The notes under the pieces: model-generated
The model's database searches: none
What the model was told of the DNA's origin: nothing
Seen by the model: the letters and a program-made list of their open reading frames with translations, nothing else
Position numbers and translations under genes: made by a program
Part shown: piece by piece, positions 22,903-32,026 of the stretch
How positions within the stretch are numbered: position 1 is the first letter of the stretch
Layout of the letters: every line of letters starts with the position of its first letter
Assembly (NCBI GenBank): GCA_029560585.1
Contig: JAKQKQ010000216.1
Span: forward strand, 1 to 59,691
Source: Verrucomicrobiota bacterium
GTDB lineage: Bacteria; Verrucomicrobiota; Verrucomicrobiia; JADLBR01
Direction: 5' to 3'
DNA length: 59,691 bases

Positions 22903-25895
22903 GTTGGGTCCCTGTGCTCCTTGCGAAGGAAACGTTGATATAGGAATGATGCGGCGAAAGCGATGATGGCAACCGCGATGAAGGCCCCCACGCGATAGAG
23001 TTGGTCGAGGTTATCGAGGTCGTGCACGAACAGTTTCAGTAGCGCGATGCCCAACAAAGCGATCGCCGCGTAGCGTGCCGCGCGCAGACCTTTGGCGATC
23101 CCGATTACCAGGAGCGCCAGCGCGAAAAGGGACCATCCGATCGTGTAGGACATGTCACGGGGCAAGTTGTCGCCAAAGCTCAGGCACAGGGCGGATCCGG
23201 GCGGGGCGAAGTAGTCGGCGATCTCGAGGTTCATCAGGACAAACACGAGAATGGTCCCCATCGTGGCAACGAGCACCCGGGCGTTGATGCCGAGCGCACG
23301 ATCGCGGGGTGGCGCAAGAAATCTCGCTCCGACGAGGCAGGCTGCTGCGGCGACACCGTAGGTGTACAGGATCCAGTTGAGTATTGGCCGCTCCCCGCGC
23401 GGGGCATAATCGAAGATCGCGGAGTTGACCGTGAGGCGGACGAAGACAGCGATCAGAAGGGCGATGGCGGTGACGCGAAGGCCCGGGTGCGGGAGCCGGT
23501 GGAACAGCCACAGCAGCGCCGCGCCCTCGAGCGCCCAGGCGATCGTGATCCAGTGCCTTTCATATTGGAGGGGGAACGCAAGCGTGACAAAGAAGAGGGC
23601 AACGCCCGCGAACCACGCCAATCGATTCAGGCGGAACGGCGCATCGGCCGGGATCCACCTCATGAGTGCGATCAGGCCGATGAGCGGCGGGACGGCGCAG
23701 GCGACCGCGATGATCCCTGGGATATCGTTGGGCCAGACGGCGCCGATGCCACGGTGCAGCAGGATGAAGTGCATCGGCAGCGACAGGGCGGCCGTGGCCC
23801 AGGGCGGCTGCAGGTCCAGCAGGCGGTGGCGCATGGCGAATGGAAACGCCAGGAAGAGCGCAGCGAAGCCCGCAAAGCAGGCGAGGCCGACGCCCTGTTC
23901 TCCCCGGAAGAAGCAGTGGCCGAACCACACGTGCTCGACGATCAAACAGCCGACGAAAGCCGCCAGCGCCAACGCGCCTTGGCGCAAGATCGAGGTGAGC
24001 CCCATCAGGAGCAACACCAGAAGGAGTGCGACACCGAAGATCTCCAGCGGGTTGGTCGGACCGAGCTTAAATATAAGCATCACGAGCAGCGCGAATGGCG
24101 TCGCGGCGGAGAGCCCCGGCAGGAGTCGCTCCCACGCGGGCGGCGCCATGTCGGCTGCGCGGAACGAGCGCTGGCTCCGTCTCAGGAGCCATGCCGACGC
24201 GGTGCAGAAGAACACGGCAAAGGCGGCGATAAGGTAGAGTTCCGCGTGTTCCATGTGCCCAGGAAGGGGGGCCTCGGGGAGCCGGATGATCGCCGCCCCG
24301 AGGGCGATCAACGTGAGGACGACGGCGCCGACCACCGCCAGGAGGGCGCCCGACGCGGCCGCCGCCGCGATCGCTATCAAGTCCAAGAGCAGGAATGCGG
24401 GCCACAGCCAGAGGCCGACGTCGTCCATGGAAATGACCGGGACGAGCAAGGCTGCCAGCCCGAGCGCGGGGAAGGCGCTGATCCAGCCACCCTCGGTGTG
24501 GTCTGGCCGCGCGCGCCCCAGGACAAAGGGGAAGGCGACGTGGATCGCACCCAGAAGGACGATGAATCCGAGGGCCCAGGGCAGCAGATCCGTCGTGGCG
24601 GCCACGCCGATCCAGATGGCCGTGATGAAAAACGCGGCCGCGCCGGCGAAGGCATGGGCCCTCGCAACGGCCGGGTTCATCAGCGCGATCGCGAGGATCG
24701 AGAGGTCGGCCACGAATACGGTCGCGAAGATCCAGCCGGGTTTTGCGGCAGCCGTCGCCAGCGAGATGAAGTAGCAGGAGAACGCCATCGCCAGGGCCGC
24801 GGGGATGAAAGCGGCCCATGCGAGCAGATCCCTCCTTTGGCCGATCCGGCGTCCGACGGCGACCGCCGCGGTGAAGACCGCCACGAACAGCAAGCATATC
24901 GCCACGGCGGTGGGAAGTTTGGGCACGGAGAAGAACCGCTCGGCCCATCCAATCTGCATGCCCGCCGTTCCGACCGCCGCGAGGATTGCGAGGTAGTGCC
25001 AGCGACGGTGAAGCGCGACGGCAAGCAGCCCAATGTCCAGCAGGGCAATGTAGCCGAACAGCGCGGGCGGGTTATCCACGCCAGAGGAGACGAGGATCGG
25101 CGTCAGGAATCCGCCCGCAAAGCCCAAGATCGCCACGGTCTGCGATGGGATGCGCACGGCGAGGAGAAAGGCGGCGATGGTGATCAGCACCATCACGGCG
25201 AAGGTTGGACCGCCAGAGAAAAAATCGAAACGGTAGAGGACCTTGCAGGCGAACGTCACCGCATAGAGAATGACGATGCCCGTCGCGCAGAGCGCCTGGC
25301 CCGTGGCATCAAACCTCCGCCTGATCGAATACAGGCCCCCGGCGACCAGGCCTGCGCCTATGACGAAGCCGCCCGCCGCGCGAACTGCGGGTGGAACCCA
25401 TCCGTGCTCGACCGAATACTTCAGCCCAAAAATGGCACCGAAGAGCGCCGCGAGGCCGGCGAGCCAGGCGAAGAGTTTCACACCCAGGAACTGCTCCCAG
25501 TTGAATTCGGCTTTGGGCGCCACCGGTTCTGGCGCGGGAGTGGTTGGCCGAGGAGCCGATGCGACGATGGGCGGCGGTTTAATTGAGGGAGGCAGTTTTT
25601 CGACCGGAGGGGTGGAGGTCGGCGTCGGGGACGGCTCGGGCATCGGGGGAGGGGAGGCCACCGGTGGGACATGGGCGATGCCCGTTGCTGGCGAGTCGGC
25701 CTTCCGGACGGTGGCCGGCAAAGGCGCCTTTTGATCACGTTCCAAACGTCGGAGATGGGACTCAAGGTGGAGAATCCGTTCGTAGAGTTCGGCGCACCTG
25801 CTCTTGGCGCGGGTGGCGGCGACGATCGCGGCGATCGGCAGAACGATTGTCAGCACCAGCAAGGCGAGGCCGACCAAAACCCCTATGCTTTCCAT
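22899..25895 (-). CDS. DUF2339 polytopic membrane protein
   Basis: 998 residues. An N-terminal membrane helix (about 5-27) is followed by a short coiled coil (SRCAELYERILHLESHLRRLERD), a proline-rich linker (about 60-130) and roughly two dozen transmembrane helices from NWEQFLGVKLFAWLAGLAALF onward, the usual DUF2339 signature. VEHGWVPPAVR and GFAGGFLTPILVSSG are further family landmarks. It is the first gene of the pair with DUF3999. No catalytic function is known. Distribution next to creBCD may reflect a shared envelope-stress role, but only adjacency supports this. Confidence 0.88.
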   Translation of the reverse strand: MESIGVLVGLALLVLTIVLPIAAIVAATRAKSRCAELYERILHLESHLRRLERDQKAPLPATVRKADSPATGIAHVPPVASPPPMPEPSPTPTSTPPVEKLPPSIKPPPIVASAPRPTTPAPEPVAPKAEFNWEQFLGVKLFAWLAGLAALFGAIFGLKYSVEHGWVPPAVRAAGGFVIGAGLVAGGLYSIRRRFDATGQALCATGIVILYAVTFACKVLYRFDFFSGGPTFAVMVLITIAAFLLAVRIPSQTVAILGFAGGFLTPILVSSGVDNPPALFGYIALLDIGLLAVALHRRWHYLAILAAVGTAGMQIGWAERFFSVPKLPTAVAICLLFVAVFTAAVAVGRRIGQRRDLLAWAAFIPAALAMAFSCYFISLATAAAKPGWIFATVFVADLSILAIALMNPAVARAHAFAGAAAFFITAIWIGVAATTDLLPWALGFIVLLGAIHVAFPFVLGRARPDHTEGGWISAFPALGLAALLVPVISMDDVGLWLWPAFLLLDLIAIAAAAASGALLAVVGAVVLTLIALGAAIIRLPEAPLPGHMEHAELYLIAAFAVFFCTASAWLLRRSQRSFRAADMAPPAWERLLPGLSAATPFALLVMLIFKLGPTNPLEIFGVALLLVLLLMGLTSILRQGALALAAFVGCLIVEHVWFGHCFFRGEQGVGLACFAGFAALFLAFPFAMRHRLLDLQPPWATAALSLPMHFILLHRGIGAVWPNDIPGIIAVACAVPPLIGLIALMRWIPADAPFRLNRLAWFAGVALFFVTLAFPLQYERHWITIAWALEGAALLWLFHRLPHPGLRVTAIALLIAVFVRLTVNSAIFDYAPRGERPILNWILYTYGVAAAACLVGARFLAPPRDRALGINARVLVATMGTILVFVLMNLEIADYFAPPGSALCLSFGDNLPRDMSYTIGWSLFALALLVIGIAKGLRAARYAAIALLGIALLKLFVHDLDNLDQLYRVGAFIAVAIIAFAASFLYQRFLRKEHRDPT

Positions 25896-26132
25896 GACCC
25901 GATGTTTCCAAGGTTTTCCCCGCGTGCAAGCTCGGTCATGGCCGATGCGTTCGCGGGGCCCAACATCGATGGGCCCTTCGGGTCAGAGGTCGATGGCTGA
26001 AGCCTTGGGGCGGTACGAGGACTAAGACCCCGGCATGCACCCCCATTGCACTATCGCGCGATAGGGCGGGGCCTCCCCGTGGATCTGACGCGGTGGCGTG
26101 GGGCGCGGCTGGCGCATGGCACGAGAAACCAA

Positions 26133-26208
26133 TGGCGACCCTAACGGGATTCGAACCCGTGTTACCGCCGTGAAAGGGCGGTGTCCTAGGCCTCTAGACG
26201 ATAGGGTC
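26133..26208 (-). tRNA. tRNA-Glu (UUC)
   Basis: Minus-strand cloverleaf of 76 nt including encoded CCA (26135-26133). Acceptor stem GACCCTA pairs with TAGGGTC. The anticodon stem CCGCC/GGCGG encloses CTTTCAC with anticodon TTC. The T arm is CGGGTTCGAATCCCG and the D arm contains TCTAGAGGCC, as in other tRNA-Glu genes. A TTGCCT-N16-TATGTT promoter candidate lies about 55 nt upstream on the minus strand. Confidence 0.97.
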
Positions 26209-26309
26209 TTGGGCGGTTGCGCCGCAGGGGAAGAAACATAGGCGGGAAGTGGGCGGAGGCAAGCCGCAAGCGCGCCCGATGAGCGTGCCTCGTCCCCGGG
26301 GGGTTTTTC

Positions 26310-26338
26310 TTGCCCGCCGTGCGGCCGCCCATGATCAT
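26310..26338 (+). promoter_or_regulatory. Candidate promoter of the BKACE/sugar operon
   Basis: TTGCCC (26310-26315), 17-bp spacer, GATCAT (26333-26338), then 8 nt to the ATG at 26347. This would give a leaderless or very short leader for a long plus-strand operon. Confidence 0.35.
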
Positions 26339-26346
26339 TAGCGGAG

Positions 26347-27237
26347 ATGGAGAACGGCGATCTGATCGTGAACTTCGCGCCCACGGGCCTCGCGGTGAAC
26401 CGGGAGGATCACGCGGGGGTGCCGCTCATGCCGGACGAGATCGCGGAGTCGGTGAGGGAGGCGTGTGCCGTGGGGATCACGATGGTGCATTTGCACGCGC
26501 GGGATGTCGGCGGGCGCCCCAGCCACGATCCGGCCATCTATGCGGAGATCATTAGCGCGGTCCGCACGTTCGCACCAGAGCTAGTCGTCTGCGTTTCATT
26601 GAGCGGGAGGAGGGAATCGGATATCGCGCGCCGACTGGCACCGCTCGAATTGGATGGGGACGTGAAACCCGACATGGGTTCCTTCACCCCCGGCTCATTG
26701 AATTTCGCCCGCGAGGCCAGCCTGAACAGCCCGGAGGATCTTGTGAGGCTCGCGGAGGCCATGCGGGATCGTCTGGTCCTGCCAGAGATTGAGATCTTCG
26801 ACTCGGGGATGATCAACGCGGTGCGCTATTTCGAGCGCAAGGGCCTGCTCCGGGCGCCCCACTACGCGAACATCATCCACGGCAACCTCTATTCCGCACA
26901 GGCAGACCTTCTGCATGCGGGCTGCCTGGTGCGGGATCTGCCACCGGGGACTCTCTGGTCGATGGGCGGAATTGGCGCGGCACAACTGCCCGCCAACATG
27001 TTTGCCATGGCGGCAGGCGGGGGCGTGCGCGTCGGCCTCGAGGACAACCTCTTCTGGGATGAGGCCCGGACTCGCCGCGCGACCAACCGAGAGCTGCTGG
27101 GGAGGGTGGTGGAGATCGCGGTCCGGCTCGGTCGCACGCCGATGGCGCCGGCCGAGTTGCGCCGCAGGCTGGGACTCGCCCCCGGCAAGGGCCGGTATGG
27201 TCTGGCCCCCGAGCCGCGCGTGAGAGACGCCACGTGA
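26347..27237 (+). CDS. BKACE (DUF849) family beta-keto acid cleavage enzyme
   Basis: 296 residues forming a TIM barrel of the 3-keto-5-aminohexanoate cleavage family. These enzymes condense a beta-keto acid with acetyl-CoA to give acetoacetate and a new acyl-CoA. Zinc ligands H48 and H50 (MVHLHARD) and catalytic R228, E232 and D233 in GGVRVGLEDN are present, as is the SMGGIG loop (205-210). Its stop overlaps the next start (GTGATGA), placing it first in a plus-strand operon with an acyltransferase, an FdtA-like isomerase, an aminotransferase and a glycosyltransferase. This is an unusual setting for BKACE and suggests that it supplies an acyl group or acyl-CoA for sugar modification (inference). 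Confidence 0.88.
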   Translation: MENGDLIVNFAPTGLAVNREDHAGVPLMPDEIAESVREACAVGITMVHLHARDVGGRPSHDPAIYAEIISAVRTFAPELVVCVSLSGRRESDIARRLAPLELDGDVKPDMGSFTPGSLNFAREASLNSPEDLVRLAEAMRDRLVLPEIEIFDSGMINAVRYFERKGLLRAPHYANIIHGNLYSAQADLLHAGCLVRDLPPGTLWSMGGIGAAQLPANMFAMAAGGGVRVGLEDNLFWDEARTRRATNRELLGRVVEIAVRLGRTPMAPAELRRRLGLAPGKGRYGLAPEPRVRDAT

Positions 27238-28184
27238 TGACGATACCCAAAGGGTTATCCCTGACGCGCTTTGCCGAGGCGGATCGCGGGGCATGGGACA
27301 ATCTGGTCGGCGATGCCCGGAACGCGCATTTCTTCTTTCGCCGAGATTACTTGGACTACCATGGTGATCGAATCCAGGACCATTCCATGGTGCTATGGCG
27401 GGGGTCGCGGCCGTGGGCTGTCCTGCCCGCGCATCGCGATGGCGATGCCCTGATCTCGCACGGCGGACTTTCTTTTGGCGGGCTGGTTGTGGCACCCGAG
27501 GCGCGATATGCGGACGTGGCGGGCTGCTTCGATCTGTTGGCCGACCACATGCGGGCGGAAGGCATGGCCCGACTGACGTATCGCCGGGCGCCGACACCAT
27601 ATTGGCGGGCGCCGGGGGAGGAGGATCTGCTGGAGTTATCCAGGCGCGGTGCGCGGCGCACCGATGTCAGGGTCGGCGCGGCATTGGCCCCGAGTGGGCC
27701 CGTGGCGATCGGGCGGACCTGTCGGCATGAGGTCAAACGCGCGAAGAGCCTCGGGTTTGAGGTGCGCCCCGATCCCGTGGAGGGCGCCTGGCCCCTCGTG
27801 GTCGATATGTTGGAAAGGCGACATCGTGCCGCCCCCGTCCATTCCTTTGAGGAGATCTGCCTCTTGCGCGATCATTTCCCGGATAACATTCTGGCGCGCT
27901 CCGTTTTCGCGGGATCGGAGAGATTGGTTTCGGCGGTGTTATTCGTCTCGCCCTCCGTTTTGAAAATGCAGTACTTTGGATGGCGATCGGAGGCCTCTGG
28001 CACCGGTGCCGCAGAACTCATGGACGTATCCATGGCCGAGGAGGCTCGCCGCGGCGGGCGCTGGCTGGATCTCGGAACATCCATGGAGCCCGAAACTGGC
28101 GAACTGCAGGCCCGGTTGCATGCAACCAAAGAGGACTGCGGCGCGCGCATGATCCTCTACGAGACATACGAATGGAGCCCGTGA
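27234..28184 (+). CDS. FemAB/GNAT-like N-acyltransferase
   Basis: 316 residues resembling the GNAT/FemAB fold found in bacterial surface-glycan clusters: N-terminal LTRFAEADRGAWDNLVGDARNAHFFFRRDYLDYH, a central ICRTCRHEVKRAKSLGFEVR-like helix and C-terminal WRSEASGTGAAELMDVSMAEEARRGGRWLDLGTSMEPETGELQ split over strands. No signal peptide or transmembrane helix. It overlaps the BKACE gene by 4 bp and the FdtA-like gene by 13 bp. It probably transfers an acyl or aminoacyl group to an amino sugar or lipid-linked precursor; the donor is unknown. Confidence 0.7.
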   Translation: MMTIPKGLSLTRFAEADRGAWDNLVGDARNAHFFFRRDYLDYHGDRIQDHSMVLWRGSRPWAVLPAHRDGDALISHGGLSFGGLVVAPEARYADVAGCFDLLADHMRAEGMARLTYRRAPTPYWRAPGEEDLLELSRRGARRTDVRVGAALAPSGPVAIGRTCRHEVKRAKSLGFEVRPDPVEGAWPLVVDMLERRHRAAPVHSFEEICLLRDHFPDNILARSVFAGSERLVSAVLFVSPSVLKMQYFGWRSEASGTGAAELMDVSMAEEARRGGRWLDLGTSMEPETGELQARLHATKEDCGARMILYETYEWSP

Positions 28185-28609
28185 GCCAGACTGCCCCTGA
28201 CGACCTCCGAGTGATTCGCCTCCAGAGCGTGCCACACGCCTTCGGCGAGTTGCTGGTGGCCGAGGCCGGGATCCTCCCATTTGAGCCGCGCCGCACGTAC
28301 TTCGTGCACGGGATTCCGGCGGGGGCGACGCGCGGGGCGCACGCGCACCGTCGGACGCGCGAGGCCATCATCGCGCTGCGGGGCAGCTTCAGGGCCACCG
28401 TCGATCGCATCGGTCAATCGCCCCGGGTCTTCCGGCTATCCGAGCCGCGCGAGGCGTTGCTGGTGCCGCCGCTTTGCTGGATCACGCTGGATGAGTTTTC
28501 CGCCGGGGCGTCGTTTCTGGTGGTGGCCTCGGAGCCTTATGACGAGGCCGATTACATCCGGGATCGGGCGACCTTCGAGGGCCTGGCGTTGAGGGAGCAC
28601 CGGGAATGA
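28172..28609 (+). CDS. FdtA/WxcM/QdtA-like dTDP-keto-sugar 3,4-ketoisomerase (cupin)
   Basis: 145 residues, single cupin domain. Family features are the RRTYFVHGIPAGATRGAHAH block with likely catalytic H57 and H59, EAIIALRGSF, and the C-terminal VVASEPYDEADYIRD. These enzymes isomerise dTDP-4-keto-6-deoxyglucose to the 3-keto sugar for transamination by an FdtB-type enzyme, which is encoded immediately downstream (ATGA overlap). A GTG at 28181 that overlaps the previous stop is an alternative start. No rmlA or rmlB is present in the window, so the dTDP-sugar substrate must come from elsewhere. Confidence 0.85.
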   Translation: MEPVSQTAPDDLRVIRLQSVPHAFGELLVAEAGILPFEPRRTYFVHGIPAGATRGAHAHRRTREAIIALRGSFRATVDRIGQSPRVFRLSEPREALLVPPLCWITLDEFSAGASFLVVASEPYDEADYIRDRATFEGLALREHRE

Positions 28610-29724
28610 GTGCGCCGGTGCCGTTTCTGGATCTGCGGCAGCCCACGGCCGCGCTTCGAGGGCAGATCGATGGCGCGATAGCCCGCGTGCTGGATCGAGG
28701 GCTGTACCTGTTGGGGCCGGAGCTCGAGGCATTCGAGTCGGAGTTCGCCTCGTGGTGTGGTGCGCGACACTGCGCGGGCGTGGCCAGCGGTTTTTCGGCG
28801 CTCCAGCTCATCGTCCGCGCGTGCGGCATCGGTCCCGGTGACGAGGTGATCGTCCCGGGGAACACCCACATCGCCACGTGGCTGGCCGTGACCTCGGCCG
28901 GGGCCCGGCCGGTGCCCGTGGATCCGGATGCCGCCACGCGGGTTATCACCGCCGCGGGGGCCGAGTCGGCCATCACCCCCAGGACCCGCGCGGTTTTCGC
29001 GGTCCACCTGTACGGCATGCCGTGCGACCTGAAGGGGCTCTCGGAACTCTGTCGCGGGCGCGGGCTGCGCCTGCTTGTCGACGCGGCCCAGTCGGCCGGG
29101 GCAGAGATCGATGGTTCGCGCAACCTGTGCCACGGTGACGCGGCGGCCTATAGCTTCTATCCGACCAAGAATCTTGGTGCGCTTGGGGATGGCGGTGCCG
29201 TGGTGACCGATGACCCCGAGATCGATGGGGCGGTCCGCCTGCTTCGGAATTACGGGATGCGGCATTTCGCGGATCATCCCATGCGTGGGGTCAATGCGCG
29301 CATGGAGGAAATCCACGCCGCCGTCCTTCGGGAGAAACTGGTCCTGCTGGACGAGTGGAACGCGCGCCGTGCGGCGCTCGCCCGACGCTACATGGGTCGG
29401 CTGGAGGGGATGCCCGGTGTCGCCGGGCCGGAGGTGCCGGGATGGGCGGGGCACGCGTGGCACCTGTTCGTCGTCGAGGTGGAAGATCGCGACCTGATCC
29501 GGCGGCGCCTCGATGCCGAGGGGATAGGCACCGCCGTGCATTACCCTCTCCCGCCACACCGGACCGCCGCTCTCGAGACGGTCGGGCCGTTCCCGCCGCT
29601 GCCGATAACGGATCGTCTATCTCGCCGTGTCCTGAGCTTACCGATGAACCCATTCCTGAGTGACGCGCAGGCCGACCGCGTCATGGATGCGCTTGCTGGA
29701 GCGCTGGGAAAGGTGGGTGGATGA
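28606..29724 (+). CDS. DegT/DnrJ/EryC1 family sugar aminotransferase
   Basis: 372 residues, PLP-dependent. Residues 1-12 (PFLDLRQP) are the typical start. The PLP pocket has D159 and Q162 (LVDAAQSAGAE), and the Schiff-base lysine is K188 in SFYPTKNLGALGDGGAVVT. RLLRNYGMRHF and the C-terminal LPMNPFLSDAQADRV blocks are intact. With the FdtA-like gene just upstream it probably makes a 3-amino-3,6-dideoxyhexose (Fuc3N or Qui3N). It overlaps both neighbours by 4 bp (ATGA). Confidence 0.93.
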   Translation: MSAPVPFLDLRQPTAALRGQIDGAIARVLDRGLYLLGPELEAFESEFASWCGARHCAGVASGFSALQLIVRACGIGPGDEVIVPGNTHIATWLAVTSAGARPVPVDPDAATRVITAAGAESAITPRTRAVFAVHLYGMPCDLKGLSELCRGRGLRLLVDAAQSAGAEIDGSRNLCHGDAAAYSFYPTKNLGALGDGGAVVTDDPEIDGAVRLLRNYGMRHFADHPMRGVNARMEEIHAAVLREKLVLLDEWNARRAALARRYMGRLEGMPGVAGPEVPGWAGHAWHLFVVEVEDRDLIRRRLDAEGIGTAVHYPLPPHRTAALETVGPFPPLPITDRLSRRVLSLPMNPFLSDAQADRVMDALAGALGKVGG

Positions 29725-31205
29725 ACGAGTCGGAGCGGGGTTCCGCCGTCCTGGCGGAAGCCTGGGCCGCGATTGACGCCGGCGATATTCCTCGCGCGCT
29801 GAAAAGTGTTTCGAGGGCCTACGAGCGGATCGGGAGGTGGTGTCAGGGGGGACAGCGGCTTCCCATTGGCTGGCCGGAGGCCGATCGTCTCATCGCTGCA
29901 GCGGCCGACATCGTGCGCCCCTCGGCCGATGCCGTTCCGGCGCCGGCGAAAGACGGCGGAAACGACGCGGTGGTGCTCTCGCACTGGAGCGAATATGGGG
30001 GCCACCGCTTCGTGGCATCCGATCTGCTTCGCGCCTCGCCCGCCCGCCGCAAGCACGCCTTCGTTTTTGATTTCAGGGGATTGGCGCCTTCGGCGGAAGA
30101 GATTGCCGCGATGCTGGGCATTCCCGACGACTGTGTGGAGATCGCGCCCAGGGAAGTTTTGGAGACACCATGGGAGTGGTTCCCGGCGCGCGCCGGGGCG
30201 CTTGGCTGCTCCCGGCTTTTTGTTTTCCACGAGACTTTTCACCCCGGCGCCCTTGTCGCCGTCCTCGCATCAGGGCTGGCGCGCGCGTACGTCGTGCACC
30301 ACACGGACGGCAAGCCTTGCAGCGGGCTGCACCTGCCGGGTGTCCGTGTGGTCGAGGTGACGCCGTTCTGCTATCACTACTCCCGCCGCAATCTGGGCAT
30401 CGACCCGCTTTATCTGCCGCTGGTGTCGGATCCGCCCACGGGAGACAGGCCTCCTTTCATGGTGGGCGGTCAACTGCGGACGGCCACCTGTGGGCGCGAG
30501 ATGAAATTCGCGGTGCGGCGCGGTTTTCCGTATGCCTCGGTGATTGCCGAGAGGCTGCGGCGTTTCGGGGGCAGCCATCTGCATATCGGCGGCCTTTCCG
30601 AGCGGGCCCGAGCCTTGATCGACGGGGCGCTGCGGGACGCCCACGTGGACAAGGAACGATTTGAGCATCTGTCCCACGTCGAGAGTCTGCCCATTGCCCT
30701 CTGGGCCAATCGGATCGACCTGTATATCGGCTCATTCCCTGCCGGCGGGGCTAGGACGACGGTCGATGTGATGGCCTCCGCGACGCCGGCCGTCGGCCAC
30801 AGCCGCACCGGGCGCGAACGCTACAGCAACAGCAGCCTGCGCGCGCCGGGCACCGAGCACTGGTCAACGCCCGAAGAACTCTGGTCGATCCTGGGGTCCG
30901 TGAATTCCGCATGGCTCACCGAGAGGTCGAGGCTCGCGCGGGCGCACTTCGACCGCCATCACCGCCGAGAGCTATTGGCAGAGGCGCTCGCGCGACCCGA
31001 CTTCGTCGGCCTCGAGCCACCGCCGATTCCGGCCGATGCGAGGATTCCCTCACCGCAGGATGTTCTGTGTCAGATAATCGCGGACGTCACATGGCTCCGT
31101 CACAGGGAAAAAGAACTGTCCAAGAGACTGGCGGCGCTGGAAGGTGCGATCACGCCGCCCAGGAAGCGGTCGCGTTTCCCGTGGCTGCGCTGGTTCAAGC
31201 GCTGA
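29721..31205 (+). CDS. GT-B-like glycosyltransferase with C-terminal coiled coil
   Basis: 494 residues, the last gene of the plus-strand sugar operon. N-terminal helices (about 1-70), then VVLSHWSEYGGHRFVASDLL and a Rossmann-like half. The C-terminal half contains YIGSFPAGGARTTVDVMASATPAVGH, the donor-site pattern of GT-B enzymes that share spindly/O-GlcNAc-transferase-like sugar loops. The end (about 440-475) is a predicted coiled coil (WLRHREKELSKRLAALE) followed by a basic RKRSRFPWLRWFKR tail that may bind membrane. No exact GT family is assigned. It probably transfers the modified amino sugar. Confidence 0.65.
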   Translation: MNESERGSAVLAEAWAAIDAGDIPRALKSVSRAYERIGRWCQGGQRLPIGWPEADRLIAAAADIVRPSADAVPAPAKDGGNDAVVLSHWSEYGGHRFVASDLLRASPARRKHAFVFDFRGLAPSAEEIAAMLGIPDDCVEIAPREVLETPWEWFPARAGALGCSRLFVFHETFHPGALVAVLASGLARAYVVHHTDGKPCSGLHLPGVRVVEVTPFCYHYSRRNLGIDPLYLPLVSDPPTGDRPPFMVGGQLRTATCGREMKFAVRRGFPYASVIAERLRRFGGSHLHIGGLSERARALIDGALRDAHVDKERFEHLSHVESLPIALWANRIDLYIGSFPAGGARTTVDVMASATPAVGHSRTGRERYSNSSLRAPGTEHWSTPEELWSILGSVNSAWLTERSRLARAHFDRHHRRELLAEALARPDFVGLEPPPIPADARIPSPQDVLCQIIADVTWLRHREKELSKRLAALEGAITPPRKRSRFPWLRWFKR

Positions 31206-31234
31206 CTCGAAAATACCGTGCAACCGGCCAGTAG

Positions 31235-31293
31235 CGAAGGGCTTGCGCCCTTCGGCGTGGGCCGGGCGTTCGCCGAAGCCGGAAGCGGCTTCG
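31235..31293. terminator. Two strong hairpins between convergent operons
   Basis: CGAAGGGC-TTGC-GCCCTTCG (31235-31254) and CGAAGCCG-GAAG-CGGCTTCG (31274-31293) are perfect 8-bp stems with 4-nt loops, followed by ATTTTCT. They sit in the 155-bp gap between the glycosyltransferase and the minus-strand NeuD-type gene, and probably act as a bidirectional terminator or a REP-type element. Confidence 0.55.
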
Positions 31294-31360
31294 CCACGAT
31301 TTTCTGCCCCGGTGGTGCCCCACTACGCGGCAGGCATGAGGCCTGGCACCAGCGTCCAAG

Positions 31361-32026
31361 TCAGATCCCCTGCAGTTCGTGGCTCGCCTTGGGCAAGCGG
31401 ACGGACGGCGGGCCCTTATAGACGCACCCGGCTTGAGTGTTTTCGAGCACGAGGGCCCCGGCCCCGATAACGCACCCCCTGGCGACCGTGATTCCGTCCC
31501 TGATCGTGGCGTTTGCCCCGATGAAACAAAATGGCTCCACCCTGCTGTTTCCGCAGACCATGACGTTCGCGGCGATGAAGCAGTGATCCCCGATGATGCT
31601 ATGGTGTGAGATCAGGCTGCCGGATGCGATCACGACATTGCTGCCGATCTTGGCGAAAGGCTGGATGATACTACCCGCCTGGATATCGCAGTTATCGCCG
31701 ATGGTGAGATCGGGCCACGTGATGGCGCGAGAACTCACGTAGCTAATGAGCTTGTACCCTTTGGCTCTTGCCTGTTCATACTTCTCGGCCCTGACCGAGT
31801 TCACATTCACGTAGCTGATTGCGATCAGCATCCCGATTTCCGAGGGCGGAAATGCCGATTCGATTTTCTCGAACGCCACGACCGGCAACCCCAGATGGGT
31901 TGCGGCGGCGATATAGCGCCCGTCCACCGTGAATCCGACGACCTCGTAGGCCGAATCGTGCGTCAGATAGTAGTGGGATACGTCGGCGGTTGTGCCGGTC
32001 CCGAATATAACGACCTTCTGTTTCAT
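31361..32026 (-). CDS. NeuD-type left-handed beta-helix sugar acyltransferase (paralogue 1)
   Basis: 221 residues. A PglD/NeuD-like N-terminal Rossmann half starts KQKVVIFGTGTTADVSHYYL. A left-handed beta-helix of hexapeptide repeats follows from about residue 105 (TIGDNCDIQAGSIIQPFAKIG...) to the C-terminal loop. These enzymes acetylate or acylate a sugar amine or hydroxyl. It overlaps the PaaK-like gene by 4 bp (ATGA), which suggests that the ligase supplies its acyl donor. It is a close paralogue of the gene at 33499-34164, with the same length and start. Confidence 0.85.
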   Translation of the reverse strand: MKQKVVIFGTGTTADVSHYYLTHDSAYEVVGFTVDGRYIAAATHLGLPVVAFEKIESAFPPSEIGMLIAISYVNVNSVRAEKYEQARAKGYKLISYVSSRAITWPDLTIGDNCDIQAGSIIQPFAKIGSNVVIASGSLISHHSIIGDHCFIAANVMVCGNSRVEPFCFIGANATIRDGITVARGCVIGAGALVLENTQAGCVYKGPPSVRLPKASHELQGI

